NCBI GenBank assembly: GCA_020845955.1 | Contig: JADLEU010000220.1 | Coordinates: forward strand, 19,364-83,363 | From: Anaerolineales bacterium | GTDB lineage: Bacteria > Chloroflexota > Anaerolineae > Anaerolineales > UBA6663 | Length of the DNA stretch: 64,000 bases | Direction: 5' to 3' | Shown here: in pieces, positions 1-9,442 of the stretch | Numbering within the stretch: the stretch's first letter is position 1 | Layout: every line of letters begins with the position of its first letter | Position numbers and translations under genes: made by a program | Notes under the pieces: generated by a model | Databases searched by the model: none | Told to the model about the DNA's origin: nothing | Seen by the model: the letters and a program-made list of their open reading frames with translations, nothing else

Positions 1-1548
1 ACGTACATCGTCTCGAAAGACAACCTCGGCACCCTGCCCTCGCTCGTGGCCGGCGCGGCGCTGCTCATCGACTACGTACTGACGGTGGCAGTCAGCATCG
101 CGGCGGGCGTCGCCGCGCTGTTTTCCTGGCTGCCGTTCCTGCTGCCCTATCGCGTGCCGGTGGCGATTGCCGCTATCGCCGCCGTCACCCTCATCAACCT
201 GCGTGGCGTGCGCGAGTCGGCGAGCATTTTTGCCGCGCCGACCTACGTCTTCGTCCTCTCGGTCCTTCTCCTGCTGGCCGCCGGCCTGTACCGGCTGATC
301 GCCGGCACGCTGGCCCCGATCGATTACTCGCCCGCCGAGCTGGCCGCGCCGATGCAGACCATCGGCATCTTCTTCATCTTGCGCGCCTTTTCGGCGGGGT
401 GCACGGCCCTGACCGGTATCGAAGCGATTGCCGACGGCGTGCCCGCGTTCCGTAAACCCGAGGCGGTGAATGCCGGCCACACGTTGATTGCCATGATCAT
501 CCTGTTGGGCAGCATGTTCATCGGCATCTCGCTTCTCTCGCATCAGCTCGGCATCGTGCCCATCCACGGTGAAACCGTGCTGTCGCAAATGGCGCGCGCC
601 ATCCTGGGCCAAGGCCCGGCCTACGTGGTGGTCCAGCTCGCCACAGCCTTGATTTTGATCCTGGCCGCCAACACCGCTTTTGCCGACTTTCCCCGGCTTA
701 GCTCCTTTATCGCCCGCGACGGTTTTCTGCCGCGCCCGCTGGCCAACCTCGGCGACCGGCTGGTTTTCTCCAACGGTATTATCCTGCTCGGGACGCTGGC
801 CTCCCTCTTGATCATCGCCTTTCAAGGCGACACCCACGCGCTGCTGCCGCTGTATGCCATTGGCGTGTTCCTGTGCTTCACGCTCTCCCAGGCAGGCATG
901 GTCGTGCGCTGGTTCCGGCTGCGGCCGGCCGGCTGGCACAGCCTGGCCCTGCTCAACGGCGCGGGCATGCTCACGACGTTCCTGGTGCTGGTCGTCATCG
1001 TCTTGACGCGCTTTACGCATGGCGGTTGGATCGTCGTGGCGCTGATCCCCGCCATCGTCTGGATGTTCTTCAGGATTCACGACCACTATCGCAGCACTGC
1101 GGCGCAGTTGTCGCTCGACGCCTATGGCGCGCCGCCGCGCATCCGGCGCAACCGCGTGGTCGTACCCATTGCCGGCGTGCATCGCGGCGTGCTGGAGGCC
1201 CTCAATTACGCCCGCACGCTGTCCAACGACGTGACCGCGGTGTACGTCGAAACCGACCCGCAGGATACGGCCAGGCTGCGCGACAAGTGGGCACGTTGGG
1301 GCGATGGCGTCCGGCTGGAGGTGCTGCCATCGGAGTATCGCTCGATCATCGAGCCGCTCATCGGTTACCTCGACCGCCTGGATGCCTGCCAGCGCGACGA
1401 CGTGATTACCGTTGTCATGCCGCAGTTCCTGCCTTCCCGCTGGTGGCATAACATCCTCCACAACCAGACGGCGCTGCTGCTGCGGCTGAGCCTGCTGCTG
1501 CGCCGCGGCATGGTCGTCACCGATGTGCCCTACCGGCTAAAGGACTGA
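1..1548 (+). CDS. APC-superfamily permease with C-terminal USP-like cytosolic domain (KimA/YdaO-like K+ transporter candidate); 5' truncated by window edge
   Basis: Frame is open from base 1 (TYIVSKDNLGTLPSL-VAGAALLIDYVLTVAVS...). Multiple TM segments, then a soluble tail VVVPIAGVHRGVLEALNYARTLSNDVTAVYVETD typical of KimA-type APC proteins. Confidence 0.8.
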   Translation, partial: TYIVSKDNLGTLPSLVAGAALLIDYVLTVAVSIAAGVAALFSWLPFLLPYRVPVAIAAIAAVTLINLRGVRESASIFAAPTYVFVLSVLLLLAAGLYRLIAGTLAPIDYSPAELAAPMQTIGIFFILRAFSAGCTALTGIEAIADGVPAFRKPEAVNAGHTLIAMIILLGSMFIGISLLSHQLGIVPIHGETVLSQMARAILGQGPAYVVVQLATALILILAANTAFADFPRLSSFIARDGFLPRPLANLGDRLVFSNGIILLGTLASLLIIAFQGDTHALLPLYAIGVFLCFTLSQAGMVVRWFRLRPAGWHSLALLNGAGMLTTFLVLVVIVLTRFTHGGWIVVALIPAIVWMFFRIHDHYRSTAAQLSLDAYGAPPRIRRNRVVVPIAGVHRGVLEALNYARTLSNDVTAVYVETDPQDTARLRDKWARWGDGVRLEVLPSEYRSIIEPLIGYLDRLDACQRDDVITVVMPQFLPSRWWHNILHNQTALLLRLSLLLRRGMVVTDVPYRLKD

Positions 1549-1563
1549 CCCAAGGAGCTCGGC

Positions 1564-2241
1564 ATGAGGCCATACAAGCTGGATCCCATCATCGTTGTCG
1601 GGTGCGGGCGGGTCGGCGCCGAGCTGGCCATCTCCATCGACCGGCAACATCACGCCTTGGCGGTCATGGACGCTAATCCGCGCGCGTTCGACCGGCTGAG
1701 CCCGGAATTCAAAGGGCGCACCGTGCAAGGCGATGCCCTGGACCAGGACGCCCTGCGCCGCGCCGGCATTGAGCAGGCTCGCGGGCTGGCAGCGGTCACC
1801 TCCTCTGACAGCGCCAACATCATCACGGCCCGCATCGCGCGCGACATCTTTCACGTCGAGCACGTCGTCGCGCGGGTCTACGAGCCGCAGCGCATGCCCA
1901 TCTACGAACGGCTTGGCCTGCAGGCGATCGCGTCATCGTCGTGGGGCGCCACGCGCATCGAGCAGCTCCTGCTGCACCCCGGCCTGCAGAGCGTCTACAG
2001 CGCCGGCAACGGCGAGGTGCAGATCTACGAGATCACGGTGCCCGAGCGCTGGAACGGGAGGCGGTTGAGCGACCTGCTGCCCGCGGGCGAAGCCCTGGCC
2101 GTGGCCCTGGCGCGCGGCGGGCGCGCCGTGCTCCCTGGCGCCGCCAGCGAGATCCAGGCGCACGACATTCTGCAGGTCAGCGCCAGTTCGGCTGGGGCCG
2201 CCGAGCTGCGCCGCCTGCTCAACGAAGCGCGAAAGGGTTAG
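1564..2241 (+). CDS. TrkA-family (RCK: TrkA-N + TrkA-C) NAD-binding K+ transport regulator
   Basis: IIVVGCGRVGAELA Rossmann motif, GDALDQDALRRAGIEQA, C-terminal TrkA-C-like domain; 15 nt after the permease. Confidence 0.88.
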   Translation: MRPYKLDPIIVVGCGRVGAELAISIDRQHHALAVMDANPRAFDRLSPEFKGRTVQGDALDQDALRRAGIEQARGLAAVTSSDSANIITARIARDIFHVEHVVARVYEPQRMPIYERLGLQAIASSSWGATRIEQLLLHPGLQSVYSAGNGEVQIYEITVPERWNGRRLSDLLPAGEALAVALARGGRAVLPGAASEIQAHDILQVSASSAGAAELRRLLNEARKG

Positions 2242-2243
2242 GT

Positions 2244-2933
2244 ATGTTCGTCATCATTGCCGGCGGCGGGCGGACCGGCTCACACCTGGCCGAGCTGCTG
2301 CTCAGTCAGGGGCACGAGGTCCGGCTGGTCGAAGGGCGCCCGGACACGCTGGTCAACCTTCATCGTGAGCTGCCCACCGAGGTCGTGTTCGAAGGCGACC
2401 CAACCGATCCCGCCGTGTTGCTGGCTGCCGCCATCGACCACGCCAACGTCGTCGCGGCCGTCACGGCCAACGACGCCGACAACCTCGTCATTGCCTCCCT
2501 GGCGCGCTTCCATTTTGGCGTGCGCCGCATCATTGGCCGAGTGAACAATCCTCGCAACGCCTGGTTGTTCGCGCCAGAATTCGGCGTGGACGTCTGCCTC
2601 GACCAGGCCGACGTGATGGCCAAGCTGATTGAAGAAGAAATGTCGCTGGGCGACATGATGACGCTGCTCAAGCTGCGCCGCGGCAACTTCTCGCTCGTCG
2701 AGGAGAAGATCCATCCGGAGGCCAAGGCCGTCGGCATGGCCATTAAAGACCTACCTCTGACCGAACACTGCATCATCTCCGGCATCCTGAGGCATGGCGA
2801 AATGGTCCTGCCCCGCGGCGCCACGCAGATGGAAGGGGGCGATGAGGTCCTCGCCCTGGTCGATGACGAAGGCCGCGACCGGCTGGCAGAACTGCTCGGA
2901 AAGCCGGGCGACGGAGCGATCACCGGCCGTTAG
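2244..2933 (+). CDS. TrkA-family (RCK) NAD-binding K+ transport regulator, second copy
   Basis: ATG at 2244; MFVIIAGGGRTGSHLAELLLSQGHEVRLVEG Rossmann motif; the longer ORF call from 1941 overlaps the preceding gene. Confidence 0.88.
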   Translation: MFVIIAGGGRTGSHLAELLLSQGHEVRLVEGRPDTLVNLHRELPTEVVFEGDPTDPAVLLAAAIDHANVVAAVTANDADNLVIASLARFHFGVRRIIGRVNNPRNAWLFAPEFGVDVCLDQADVMAKLIEEEMSLGDMMTLLKLRRGNFSLVEEKIHPEAKAVGMAIKDLPLTEHCIISGILRHGEMVLPRGATQMEGGDEVLALVDDEGRDRLAELLGKPGDGAITGR

Positions 2934-3221
2934 CCCAAGCCCGAGCCGGTTCAGCGGGCCGGCCGGGGGTCGACGCCCCCCTCCTGGCTCGAAGAGAGCG
3001 TCTGCGCTGCCGTGCAACCAGCCTTGGCCGCCTCGGGCCTGGAAGCGGTCTTGGCCTGTGCCAGAGTGGCGCGCCCGCGAGAGCCGGCGGCCTGGCCGGC
3101 GCCAGACCGGCACGCCGAGCAGACTTACGCGTTGCGAGTGCCTGGCTCTGTTACCGGCGGCCTGTCGCCTGGCCGCCTCGATTGGCCTCGACCTGAGGCC
3201 GTCGATAGTCAAGCCCGAATC

Positions 3222-3869
3222 ATGATACTGCGCGCCGCCCTGCGCCTGGCCTTTGGGCTACTCTATAATCAGCTGGCCTGGGCGTATGACCTTGTCAGCT
3301 GGACCGTCTCCATCGGCCAATGGCGCAGCTGGCAGCGGGCAGCTTGGCCTTATCTGCGCGGGCGGCGAGTGCTGGAAGTGGCGCACGGGCCGGGCCACAT
3401 GCTGCTGGATCTGATTGCGCTGGGATTTGAGCCCGTGGGGATTGATCCCTCACGCGCCATGAGCCGCCTGGCGCGCCGCAGGCTACAGCGCGCCCTGGGT
3501 GAGGCCGGCGCCTTCGGCCGTTTGCTGCGTGGGCGCGCCGAAGCGCTGCCGGTCGCCGCAGGGAGTTTTCAGTGCATCCTTGCGACCTTCCCAACCGAGT
3601 TTGTCGGCCACCCGCGGGCCGCGGCCGAGTTCTACCGAGTGCTGGCGCCTGGCGGGGCCTTGGTCTGCGTGCCCGCCGCGCGCATCACTGGCGGGGCCTT
3701 CGCCGATCGTTGGGCCGCCTGGCTCTTTCGCATCACCGGGCAGAGCAGCCTTGACTGGTTCATGCCCCTGTTGGAGCGTTACACCGCCGCTGGCTTTCAG
3801 GCGCGGCTGGAGCACGTGCGGCTGCCGCGTAGCGTGGTGACGGTCATGATCGCTGAACGAATGCCATAA
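3222..3869 (+). CDS. class I SAM-dependent methyltransferase
   Basis: VLEVAHGPGHMLLDLIALGFEPVGIDPSRAMSRLARRR motif I/II; start chosen at ATG 3222. Confidence 0.82.
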   Translation: MILRAALRLAFGLLYNQLAWAYDLVSWTVSIGQWRSWQRAAWPYLRGRRVLEVAHGPGHMLLDLIALGFEPVGIDPSRAMSRLARRRLQRALGEAGAFGRLLRGRAEALPVAAGSFQCILATFPTEFVGHPRAAAEFYRVLAPGGALVCVPAARITGGAFADRWAAWLFRITGQSSLDWFMPLLERYTAAGFQARLEHVRLPRSVVTVMIAERMP

Positions 3870-3882
3870 TCGCCGGTAGGGC

Positions 3883-4587
3883 ATGGAAGTCCAGGTCGCT
3901 GTCGCCAAGGTCGCCAAGTGGGCCAGCCGGGAATCGGGCGATACACTCGAGATGATTGAGCGGCCCACCGGGGGATTATCGTGGGTTCTCGTGGATGGGC
4001 AGCAGTCCGGCCGCGGCGCCAAGGTCATCTCCAACCTGGTAGCTCGCAAAGCCATCAGCCTGCTGGCAGAAGGGGTCCGCGACGGCGCTACGGCGCGGGC
4101 CGCGCATGATTACCTGTACGCGCTCCACAACGGAAAAGTGCAGGCCACGCTCAACATTGTCTCCGTCGACCTCGTTACCAAGACCGTCGTCCTGGCCCGC
4201 AACAATCCCAACCCCATCTATGTCGTCGCCACGGCCGGCGTAAGCGAATACTCCGAGCCCAGCCAGCCGGTCGGGCTCTATCGCCATACAAAACCCGCAA
4301 TGCACGAATATCCCCTGGCGCCTGAGACCGGGTTTGTTGTCTTCACCGATGGTCTGCCTTCGGCCGGTGTCCGGCGGGGTCAGCCGCTCGACGTCCGCGC
4401 CGAAATCGAGCAACTGCATGCCGGCGGCTTGGGTGCCGCCCAGACTTGGGCCGACGCGTTGCTGGAACGGGCGCTGGCGCGTGACGACCAGCGCGCTGCT
4501 GACGACATCAGTATCCTGGTCGTAGCGGTGCTGCCGCGGCAGGTCGAAGACAGCGCTCGCCGGCTGCTGCTGCGCGTGCCGCTGTGA
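3883..4587 (+). CDS. PP2C/SpoIIE-family serine phosphatase-like protein
   Basis: LSWVLVDGQQSGRGAKVISNLVARKAI, VVFTDGLPSAG, DDISILVVAVLP motifs. Confidence 0.75.
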   Translation: MEVQVAVAKVAKWASRESGDTLEMIERPTGGLSWVLVDGQQSGRGAKVISNLVARKAISLLAEGVRDGATARAAHDYLYALHNGKVQATLNIVSVDLVTKTVVLARNNPNPIYVVATAGVSEYSEPSQPVGLYRHTKPAMHEYPLAPETGFVVFTDGLPSAGVRRGQPLDVRAEIEQLHAGGLGAAQTWADALLERALARDDQRAADDISILVVAVLPRQVEDSARRLLLRVPL

Positions 4588-5642
4588 GGCCGCCCCACCC
4601 GCGCCGGCCGCTCTGGGTTCGCCGCCTGGCGATCACCGCTCGCGACGTCACGATCTTGCTGCGGCAGTTTCGCGGCTCGCTGCTGGCATTCGCCGCAACC
4701 GTGATTGGCGGGGGCAGCCTTTTCTTCAGCCTTGCCCAGCGCGCGGGGCAGAACCATCCCGCCAACCTGATCGAGGCTTGGTACCTGGCGCTGCTGATGG
4801 TCTTTTTGCAGGCCGGCGATGCCCTGCCGGCGGCGTGGCAGCTGGAACTGTTTTATTTCGTGCTGCCCATCCTCGGCCTGGCGATCCTCAGTCAGGGCGC
4901 GGCGGACTTTGGCCTGCTGCTGTTCAACCGGCGAGCACGCGGGGAGGCATGGCAAGTGGCCCTGGCTCAGACGTTTTCCAATCACATTGTCATCATCGGA
5001 CTTGGACACCTGGGTTTTCGCGTGGCTCGGGCGCTGCACCAGCTTGGGGAGAGCTTCGTGGCTATTGAATTGGACCCCGAGGCCGACTTGCTGGCGCAGG
5101 TGCAGTCGTGGGACGTGCCCATCATCCAGGGCGATGCCAACAAGTACGACGTCCTGCGCCAGGCCGGCATCGACCGCGCCCACACCGTAGTCATTGTCAC
5201 CAGCGACGACACGCTTAACCTGCAGATCGCCATCCATACTCGGGCCGTTAACCCGAAGATCCGCACGATCGTCCGCCTGTTTGACGACGACTTCGCGCGC
5301 GAGGTGCGGATTGCCTTTGGCATCACGGCCGCGTATAGCGCCTCGGCGCTGGCAGCCCCCGCCTTTGCCGCGGCCGCGGCCGACCTCGACCTGACCCAAC
5401 CCATCGACGTGGGCGGCCGCAGCCTGAGCATGCACCACTTCACCCTGCGGCGCGGCTCGCCCCTGGCGGAACTCACCGTGGGCGAGGTCGAACGCGCATA
5501 CGACCTCAGCATCGTCCTCCTGCGGCGCGAAGACCGCGCCGAGCTGCACCCGGCCGACGAACTGCGGTTGGCGGCTGGCGACCAGATCAGCGTCTTTGCC
5601 GACAGCGCCGCCCTGCGCCGCCTGAACCGGGTAAACCGCTGA
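4584..5642 (+). CDS. two-TM ion-channel-like protein with RCK (TrkA-N/TrkA-C) domain, degenerate pore
   Basis: Two TM helices flanking YLALLMVFLQAGDALPAAW, then IVIIGLGHLGFRVARALHQLGESFVAIELD RCK domain. ATGA-type overlap with the preceding gene. Confidence 0.85.
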   Translation: MRPPHPRRPLWVRRLAITARDVTILLRQFRGSLLAFAATVIGGGSLFFSLAQRAGQNHPANLIEAWYLALLMVFLQAGDALPAAWQLELFYFVLPILGLAILSQGAADFGLLLFNRRARGEAWQVALAQTFSNHIVIIGLGHLGFRVARALHQLGESFVAIELDPEADLLAQVQSWDVPIIQGDANKYDVLRQAGIDRAHTVVIVTSDDTLNLQIAIHTRAVNPKIRTIVRLFDDDFAREVRIAFGITAAYSASALAAPAFAAAAADLDLTQPIDVGGRSLSMHHFTLRRGSPLAELTVGEVERAYDLSIVLLRREDRAELHPADELRLAAGDQISVFADSAALRRLNRVNR

Positions 5643-5669
5643 CCGGTCGGGCCGGATGGAGAGAAGCGC

Positions 5670-6056
5670 TTGGAAGCGGACCCGCAAGCCCTGGTCATCG
5701 GCGTCGTCGGTCCCTGCTGCGCGGGCAAGTCAACCCTGGTGCAGGCCCTGCTGACGCGCGGCTATCAGGCCCGGCACATTGCTCAGGAGCACTCCTTCGC
5801 GCCCCGTATGTGGCAGGTCATTGCCCGGCCGGATGTGCTGGTCTTTCTCGACGTGTCGTTTGGGGTGGCCCAGCAGCGTCGCTGGATGAATTGGCGGCCG
5901 GTCGACCTGGAAGAGCAGCAGCGCCGCCTGGCGCATGCCCGCCAGCACTGCGACCTGTACGTTGCCACCGACCCGCTCGGCCCCGAAGCCGTCTGCGAGC
6001 GGGTGCTCAACTTTTTGGCCGAGCGCGCTCGACACGCCAGCAGCCGGGGGGTATAA
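5670..6056 (+). CDS. small P-loop NTPase/kinase-like protein
   Basis: GVVGPCCAGKSTLVQALLTRGY Walker A; TTG start. Confidence 0.6.
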   Translation: MEADPQALVIGVVGPCCAGKSTLVQALLTRGYQARHIAQEHSFAPRMWQVIARPDVLVFLDVSFGVAQQRRWMNWRPVDLEEQQRRLAHARQHCDLYVATDPLGPEAVCERVLNFLAERARHASSRGV

Positions 6057-6139
6057 TGGCGCCCGTTCGGTTAGCCCGCCCGGCCGGAGTTACGCGCCGC
6101 ACGGCGGGCCTTTGTTTGAGTTCGGAGGCTTGCGTCAGA

Positions 6140-7573
6140 ATGCAGCAGCGCACCATCACCTGGCTCGTGGTGACCCTGATCCTGGCAGCCCTGGCGACGT
6201 ATGTCGTGCTGCCAGGCCCCGGTCTCAACCTGACCATCGGCGGCACGACCATCGCGAAGGACCTGAACGTCCGCCAGGGGCTGGATCTGCAGGGCGGTCT
6301 GCAGGTTCTCCTGGAGGCCGACGTGCCGGAGGAGACCGACGTCGCCGCCAGCGCCATGGCCGTGGCGAAAGAAATCGTCGAAAACCGCGTCAACGCCCTG
6401 GGGTTGACCGAACCGCTCGTGCAGCTCCAGGGGGACCGACGCATCGTGGTCGAATTACCGGGCGTGTCTGATCCCCAGCAGGCTATTGAGACCCTCAAAG
6501 AAACTGGCCTGCTCGAGTTCGTGGACGTCGGCAATGATCCGGTGACTAGCGGCATGGTCCTGCAGACCGACTGCCTCGACCCAACCAAAGTCGACTGCGG
6601 CAACCCGAGCGGCATTCTGCCTACCCCGGCGCCCACAGCGGTGGTTTCGCCCATCCCCGGCGCGACCCCGGCCGCCACGGCCGAACCCACGCCCGCCGGC
6701 CCGGTCTACCACACGGTGATGACCGGGGTGGCGATTGCCGATACGCAGGTCGCGACCGATGCGGTCGGCCGCATCCTGATCAACTTCACCTTGACCGACG
6801 ATGGCGCGCGCATCTTCGGCGCGCACACCAGCACGCACGTCGGGCAGACGCTGGCGATTGTGCTCGACAAGACCGTCATCTCCGCGCCGACTATCGAAAG
6901 CGCCATCACCACCGGCAGCGGCACCATCAGCGGCAACTTCACGCAGGCCTCGGCCAACCAGCTCGCCCTGCAGCTGCGCTACGGGTCGCTGCCCGTGCCT
7001 CTCAAGGTCGTCCAGTCGCGCGAGATCGGCCCCAGTTTGGGCCAGGACTCGATCCAGAAGAGCACGGTGGCCGGCATCATCGGGGTGGCCGTGGTCGCCC
7101 TGTTCATGCTGCTCTACTACCGACTGCCAGGCGCCATCGCCGTCATTGCGCTGGCGATCTACGCTGTCCTGACCTTTGCGCTCTTCATCCTGATCCCTGT
7201 TACGCTGACGCTGCCGGGCATCGCCGGGTTTGTGCTGTCGATTGGCGTGGCGGTCGATGCCAACATCCTGATCTTCGAGCGCATGAAAGAAGAATTGCGC
7301 GGCGGGCGCAGCCTGCGCCAGGCGGTGGACGCGGGCTTCAACCGCGCCTGGCCGTCGATCCGCGATTCGAACATCTCAACCCTGATCACTTGTGCCATCT
7401 TATTCTGGTTTGGGAGCACCTTCGGCGCCAGTATCGTCAAGGGCTTCGCCTTGACCCTGGCGCTCGGCGTGGGCGTCAGCCTGTTCACGGCGATCGTCGT
7501 CACGCGCAGCATCCTGCACCTGTTCCTTGACCGGGTCGATTTCACCACCCGGCACAGCTGGTTCGGCATCTGA
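6140..7573 (+). CDS. secD: protein translocase subunit SecD
   Basis: GLDLQGGLQVLLEAD, ENRVNALGLTEPLVQLQGDRRIVVELPGV, GVAVDANILIFERMKEELRGG. Start ATG 6140, not 5810. Confidence 0.95.
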   Translation: MQQRTITWLVVTLILAALATYVVLPGPGLNLTIGGTTIAKDLNVRQGLDLQGGLQVLLEADVPEETDVAASAMAVAKEIVENRVNALGLTEPLVQLQGDRRIVVELPGVSDPQQAIETLKETGLLEFVDVGNDPVTSGMVLQTDCLDPTKVDCGNPSGILPTPAPTAVVSPIPGATPAATAEPTPAGPVYHTVMTGVAIADTQVATDAVGRILINFTLTDDGARIFGAHTSTHVGQTLAIVLDKTVISAPTIESAITTGSGTISGNFTQASANQLALQLRYGSLPVPLKVVQSREIGPSLGQDSIQKSTVAGIIGVAVVALFMLLYYRLPGAIAVIALAIYAVLTFALFILIPVTLTLPGIAGFVLSIGVAVDANILIFERMKEELRGGRSLRQAVDAGFNRAWPSIRDSNISTLITCAILFWFGSTFGASIVKGFALTLALGVGVSLFTAIVVTRSILHLFLDRVDFTTRHSWFGI

Positions 7574-7590
7574 GGCCCAGCGGAGCTACC

Positions 7591-8520
7591 ATGCTTGAAA
7601 TTGTCAAACGTCGCTATTGGTACTTTGGCTTGTCGCTGCTGATCATTATTCCAGGCATCATCGCCCTGCTTGTCTGGAGGTTGCCGCTGGCGATCGACTT
7701 CACCGGCGGCAGCCTGCTCGAGGTGCGCTTCACCCAGTTGGCCCAGCCACTCGACAGCGCTGTCATCCGCGAGATCTACGCCCGCCACAATCAGCCGGAC
7801 GTGACGATCCAAATTTCGGGCGGCGATGTGGCCGTCATCCGCAGCAAGGCCCTCACCGAGGCCGATCAGGCCGCCATCCTGACTGACCTGCAGACCCGCT
7901 TTGGCCCGCTGACGCGCGAGACCGCCGAAACGGTAGGGCCGAGCGTCGGCGCCGAAGTCGCCGAGCGAGCCGCGCTGGCAGTGGGATTGGCCGCGCTCGG
8001 CATCCTCGGCTATATCACCTACGCCTTCCGCCGCGTGGAGCACGCCTTGCGCTACGGTGTGGCTGCGATTGTGGCCATGCTCCACGACGTTCTGGTGGTC
8101 ATCGGCTCCGCCGCTATTTTTGGCAGGCTCTTCGGCTGGCAGGTCGACTCCCTGTTCCTGACGGCGCTGCTGACGGTGGTAGGGTTCTCCGTCCACGATA
8201 CCATCGTGGTGTTTGACCGCATCCGTGAGAACCTGCTGCTCTACCGGCGGTTGGACTACGAGGCCGTCGTCAACCACAGCATCATCCAGACCCTGGACCG
8301 CTCGCTAAACACGCAGCTCACCGTCATGTTCACGCTGCTGTCCTTGGCCCTGTTTGGGGGCGAAACAATCCGTCACTTCGTCGTTACGCTGCTGATCGGG
8401 GTTTTCTCCGGCACCTACTCATCGATCTTCAATGCCGCGCAGCTGTTGGTGGTCTGGGAGAACCGTGAGTGGACCACCTGGTTCCGTGGCAGAAAGCCGC
8501 AAAAGCCGGCGACCGTCTAG
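7591..8520 (+). CDS. secF: protein translocase subunit SecF
   Basis: IDFTGGSLLEVRF, GFSVHDTIVVFDRIRENL; directly follows secD. Confidence 0.95.
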   Translation: MLEIVKRRYWYFGLSLLIIIPGIIALLVWRLPLAIDFTGGSLLEVRFTQLAQPLDSAVIREIYARHNQPDVTIQISGGDVAVIRSKALTEADQAAILTDLQTRFGPLTRETAETVGPSVGAEVAERAALAVGLAALGILGYITYAFRRVEHALRYGVAAIVAMLHDVLVVIGSAAIFGRLFGWQVDSLFLTALLTVVGFSVHDTIVVFDRIRENLLLYRRLDYEAVVNHSIIQTLDRSLNTQLTVMFTLLSLALFGGETIRHFVVTLLIGVFSGTYSSIFNAAQLLVVWENREWTTWFRGRKPQKPATV

Positions 8521-8531
8521 ACCCCCGGGGA

Positions 8532-8592
8532 ATTTTCCATCGGGAAAATGCGCGGCGCCGGGCCAGATGGCTTGTCTGGTCCGGCGCCGCGC
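8532..8592. terminator. tandem hairpins between convergent secF and the secreted-protein gene
   Basis: ATTTTCC-atcg-GGAAAAT (8532-8549), then an 18-bp stem GCGCGGCGCCGGGCCAGA/TCTGGTCCGGCGCCGCGC (8550-8592, one G-U, 7-nt loop) followed by TTT. Confidence 0.7.
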
Positions 8593-8618
8593 TTTGGCAG
8601 CCTGTCGGCGCCAGTGCG

Positions 8619-9371
8619 TCAGCGGAACACGAGGGGCAAGGCGATCTTCGCGACTACGTCAACTTCGTTGCCTTCCAACTTGAAAAGCAGGTCGGGGTTG
8701 ACGCTGTCGGCCGGCCGGTTGCAGACCGCAATTCGCGGCTGAAATGTGACACAGGCCGAGCCGTAGCCGCCGCCAGGCTGGCGCCAGGTCGACGCGCTCA
8801 GGAACTGCTGCGTGCTCTCATGCCAGCCCCAGCGCTCCAGCGACGGGGCGGAGTTCATGTTCGCCTGGACGGCGAGCCAGTAGCGTCCCGGCCCCAGGCC
8901 TGCCGGAGCAGCCAGGTTCATTACGAAGACCCCGGTGTCGCGGCCAGAAATCTGTGCTGGCGGGACGACTTCGCTGCGCACCAAACTGCTGGGCAAGTTG
9001 CTGCCGCCATTGACATAGAATTGAATGAGCACGGAGTCGGCCTGGGCCAAGCCCTCATATTGTCCGTGCGCAGTTACCGTCGAAATTAGCCAGATTTTGT
9101 CGGTTGGCACTTGAAAATCGTCTGCCCCCTGGCTGTCGAAGCCGTCGTAGACAGCCTTGAGGTCGGTTGACTCGGCATAGTCGAAGCCCGGGTCAGCCGT
9201 GCTCGTTTGGTCATAAAGCACGACCAGGGGCCCGGCGGGCGCGCGCAGGCTATAGGCCCGCGGGCGGTCGTACCAGGCAGCCGAAGCGTTGGAACTGCCG
9301 GCCGCTAGGCATGTGCCCACCAGCAGCAGGGCCGTACCCGCTCGGAATAGTTGCCTGGTGAGTTGGAACAT
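8619..9371 (-). CDS. secreted protein of unknown function (signal peptide)
   Basis: MFQLTRQLFRAGTALLLVGTCLAAGSSNASA signal peptide, preceded by GGGAGGTG Shine-Dalgarno; longer ORF start rejected. Confidence 0.65.
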   Translation of the reverse strand: MFQLTRQLFRAGTALLLVGTCLAAGSSNASAAWYDRPRAYSLRAPAGPLVVLYDQTSTADPGFDYAESTDLKAVYDGFDSQGADDFQVPTDKIWLISTVTAHGQYEGLAQADSVLIQFYVNGGSNLPSSLVRSEVVPPAQISGRDTGVFVMNLAAPAGLGPGRYWLAVQANMNSAPSLERWGWHESTQQFLSASTWRQPGGGYGSACVTFQPRIAVCNRPADSVNPDLLFKLEGNEVDVVAKIALPLVFR

Positions 9372-9442
9372 TGGAGCACCTCCCAGATTGGCTTTCCAAC
9401 CACTTTCTAACCATTCTATATCAAAACTGGAAGCGTGGCAAC

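Noticed and set aside
2965-2980. GGGGGTCGACGCCCCC hairpin after trkA
   Set aside because: Could be a terminator but is short, without a T-tract, in very GC-rich sequence; not listed as a feature.
4380-5687. 435-aa antisense ORF on the - strand
   Set aside because: Shadow ORF opposite the phosphatase and RCK channel genes; low-complexity composition typical of GC-rich antisense frames.
7159-8277. 372-aa - strand ORF
   Set aside because: Entirely antisense to secD/secF, which are confidently assigned.
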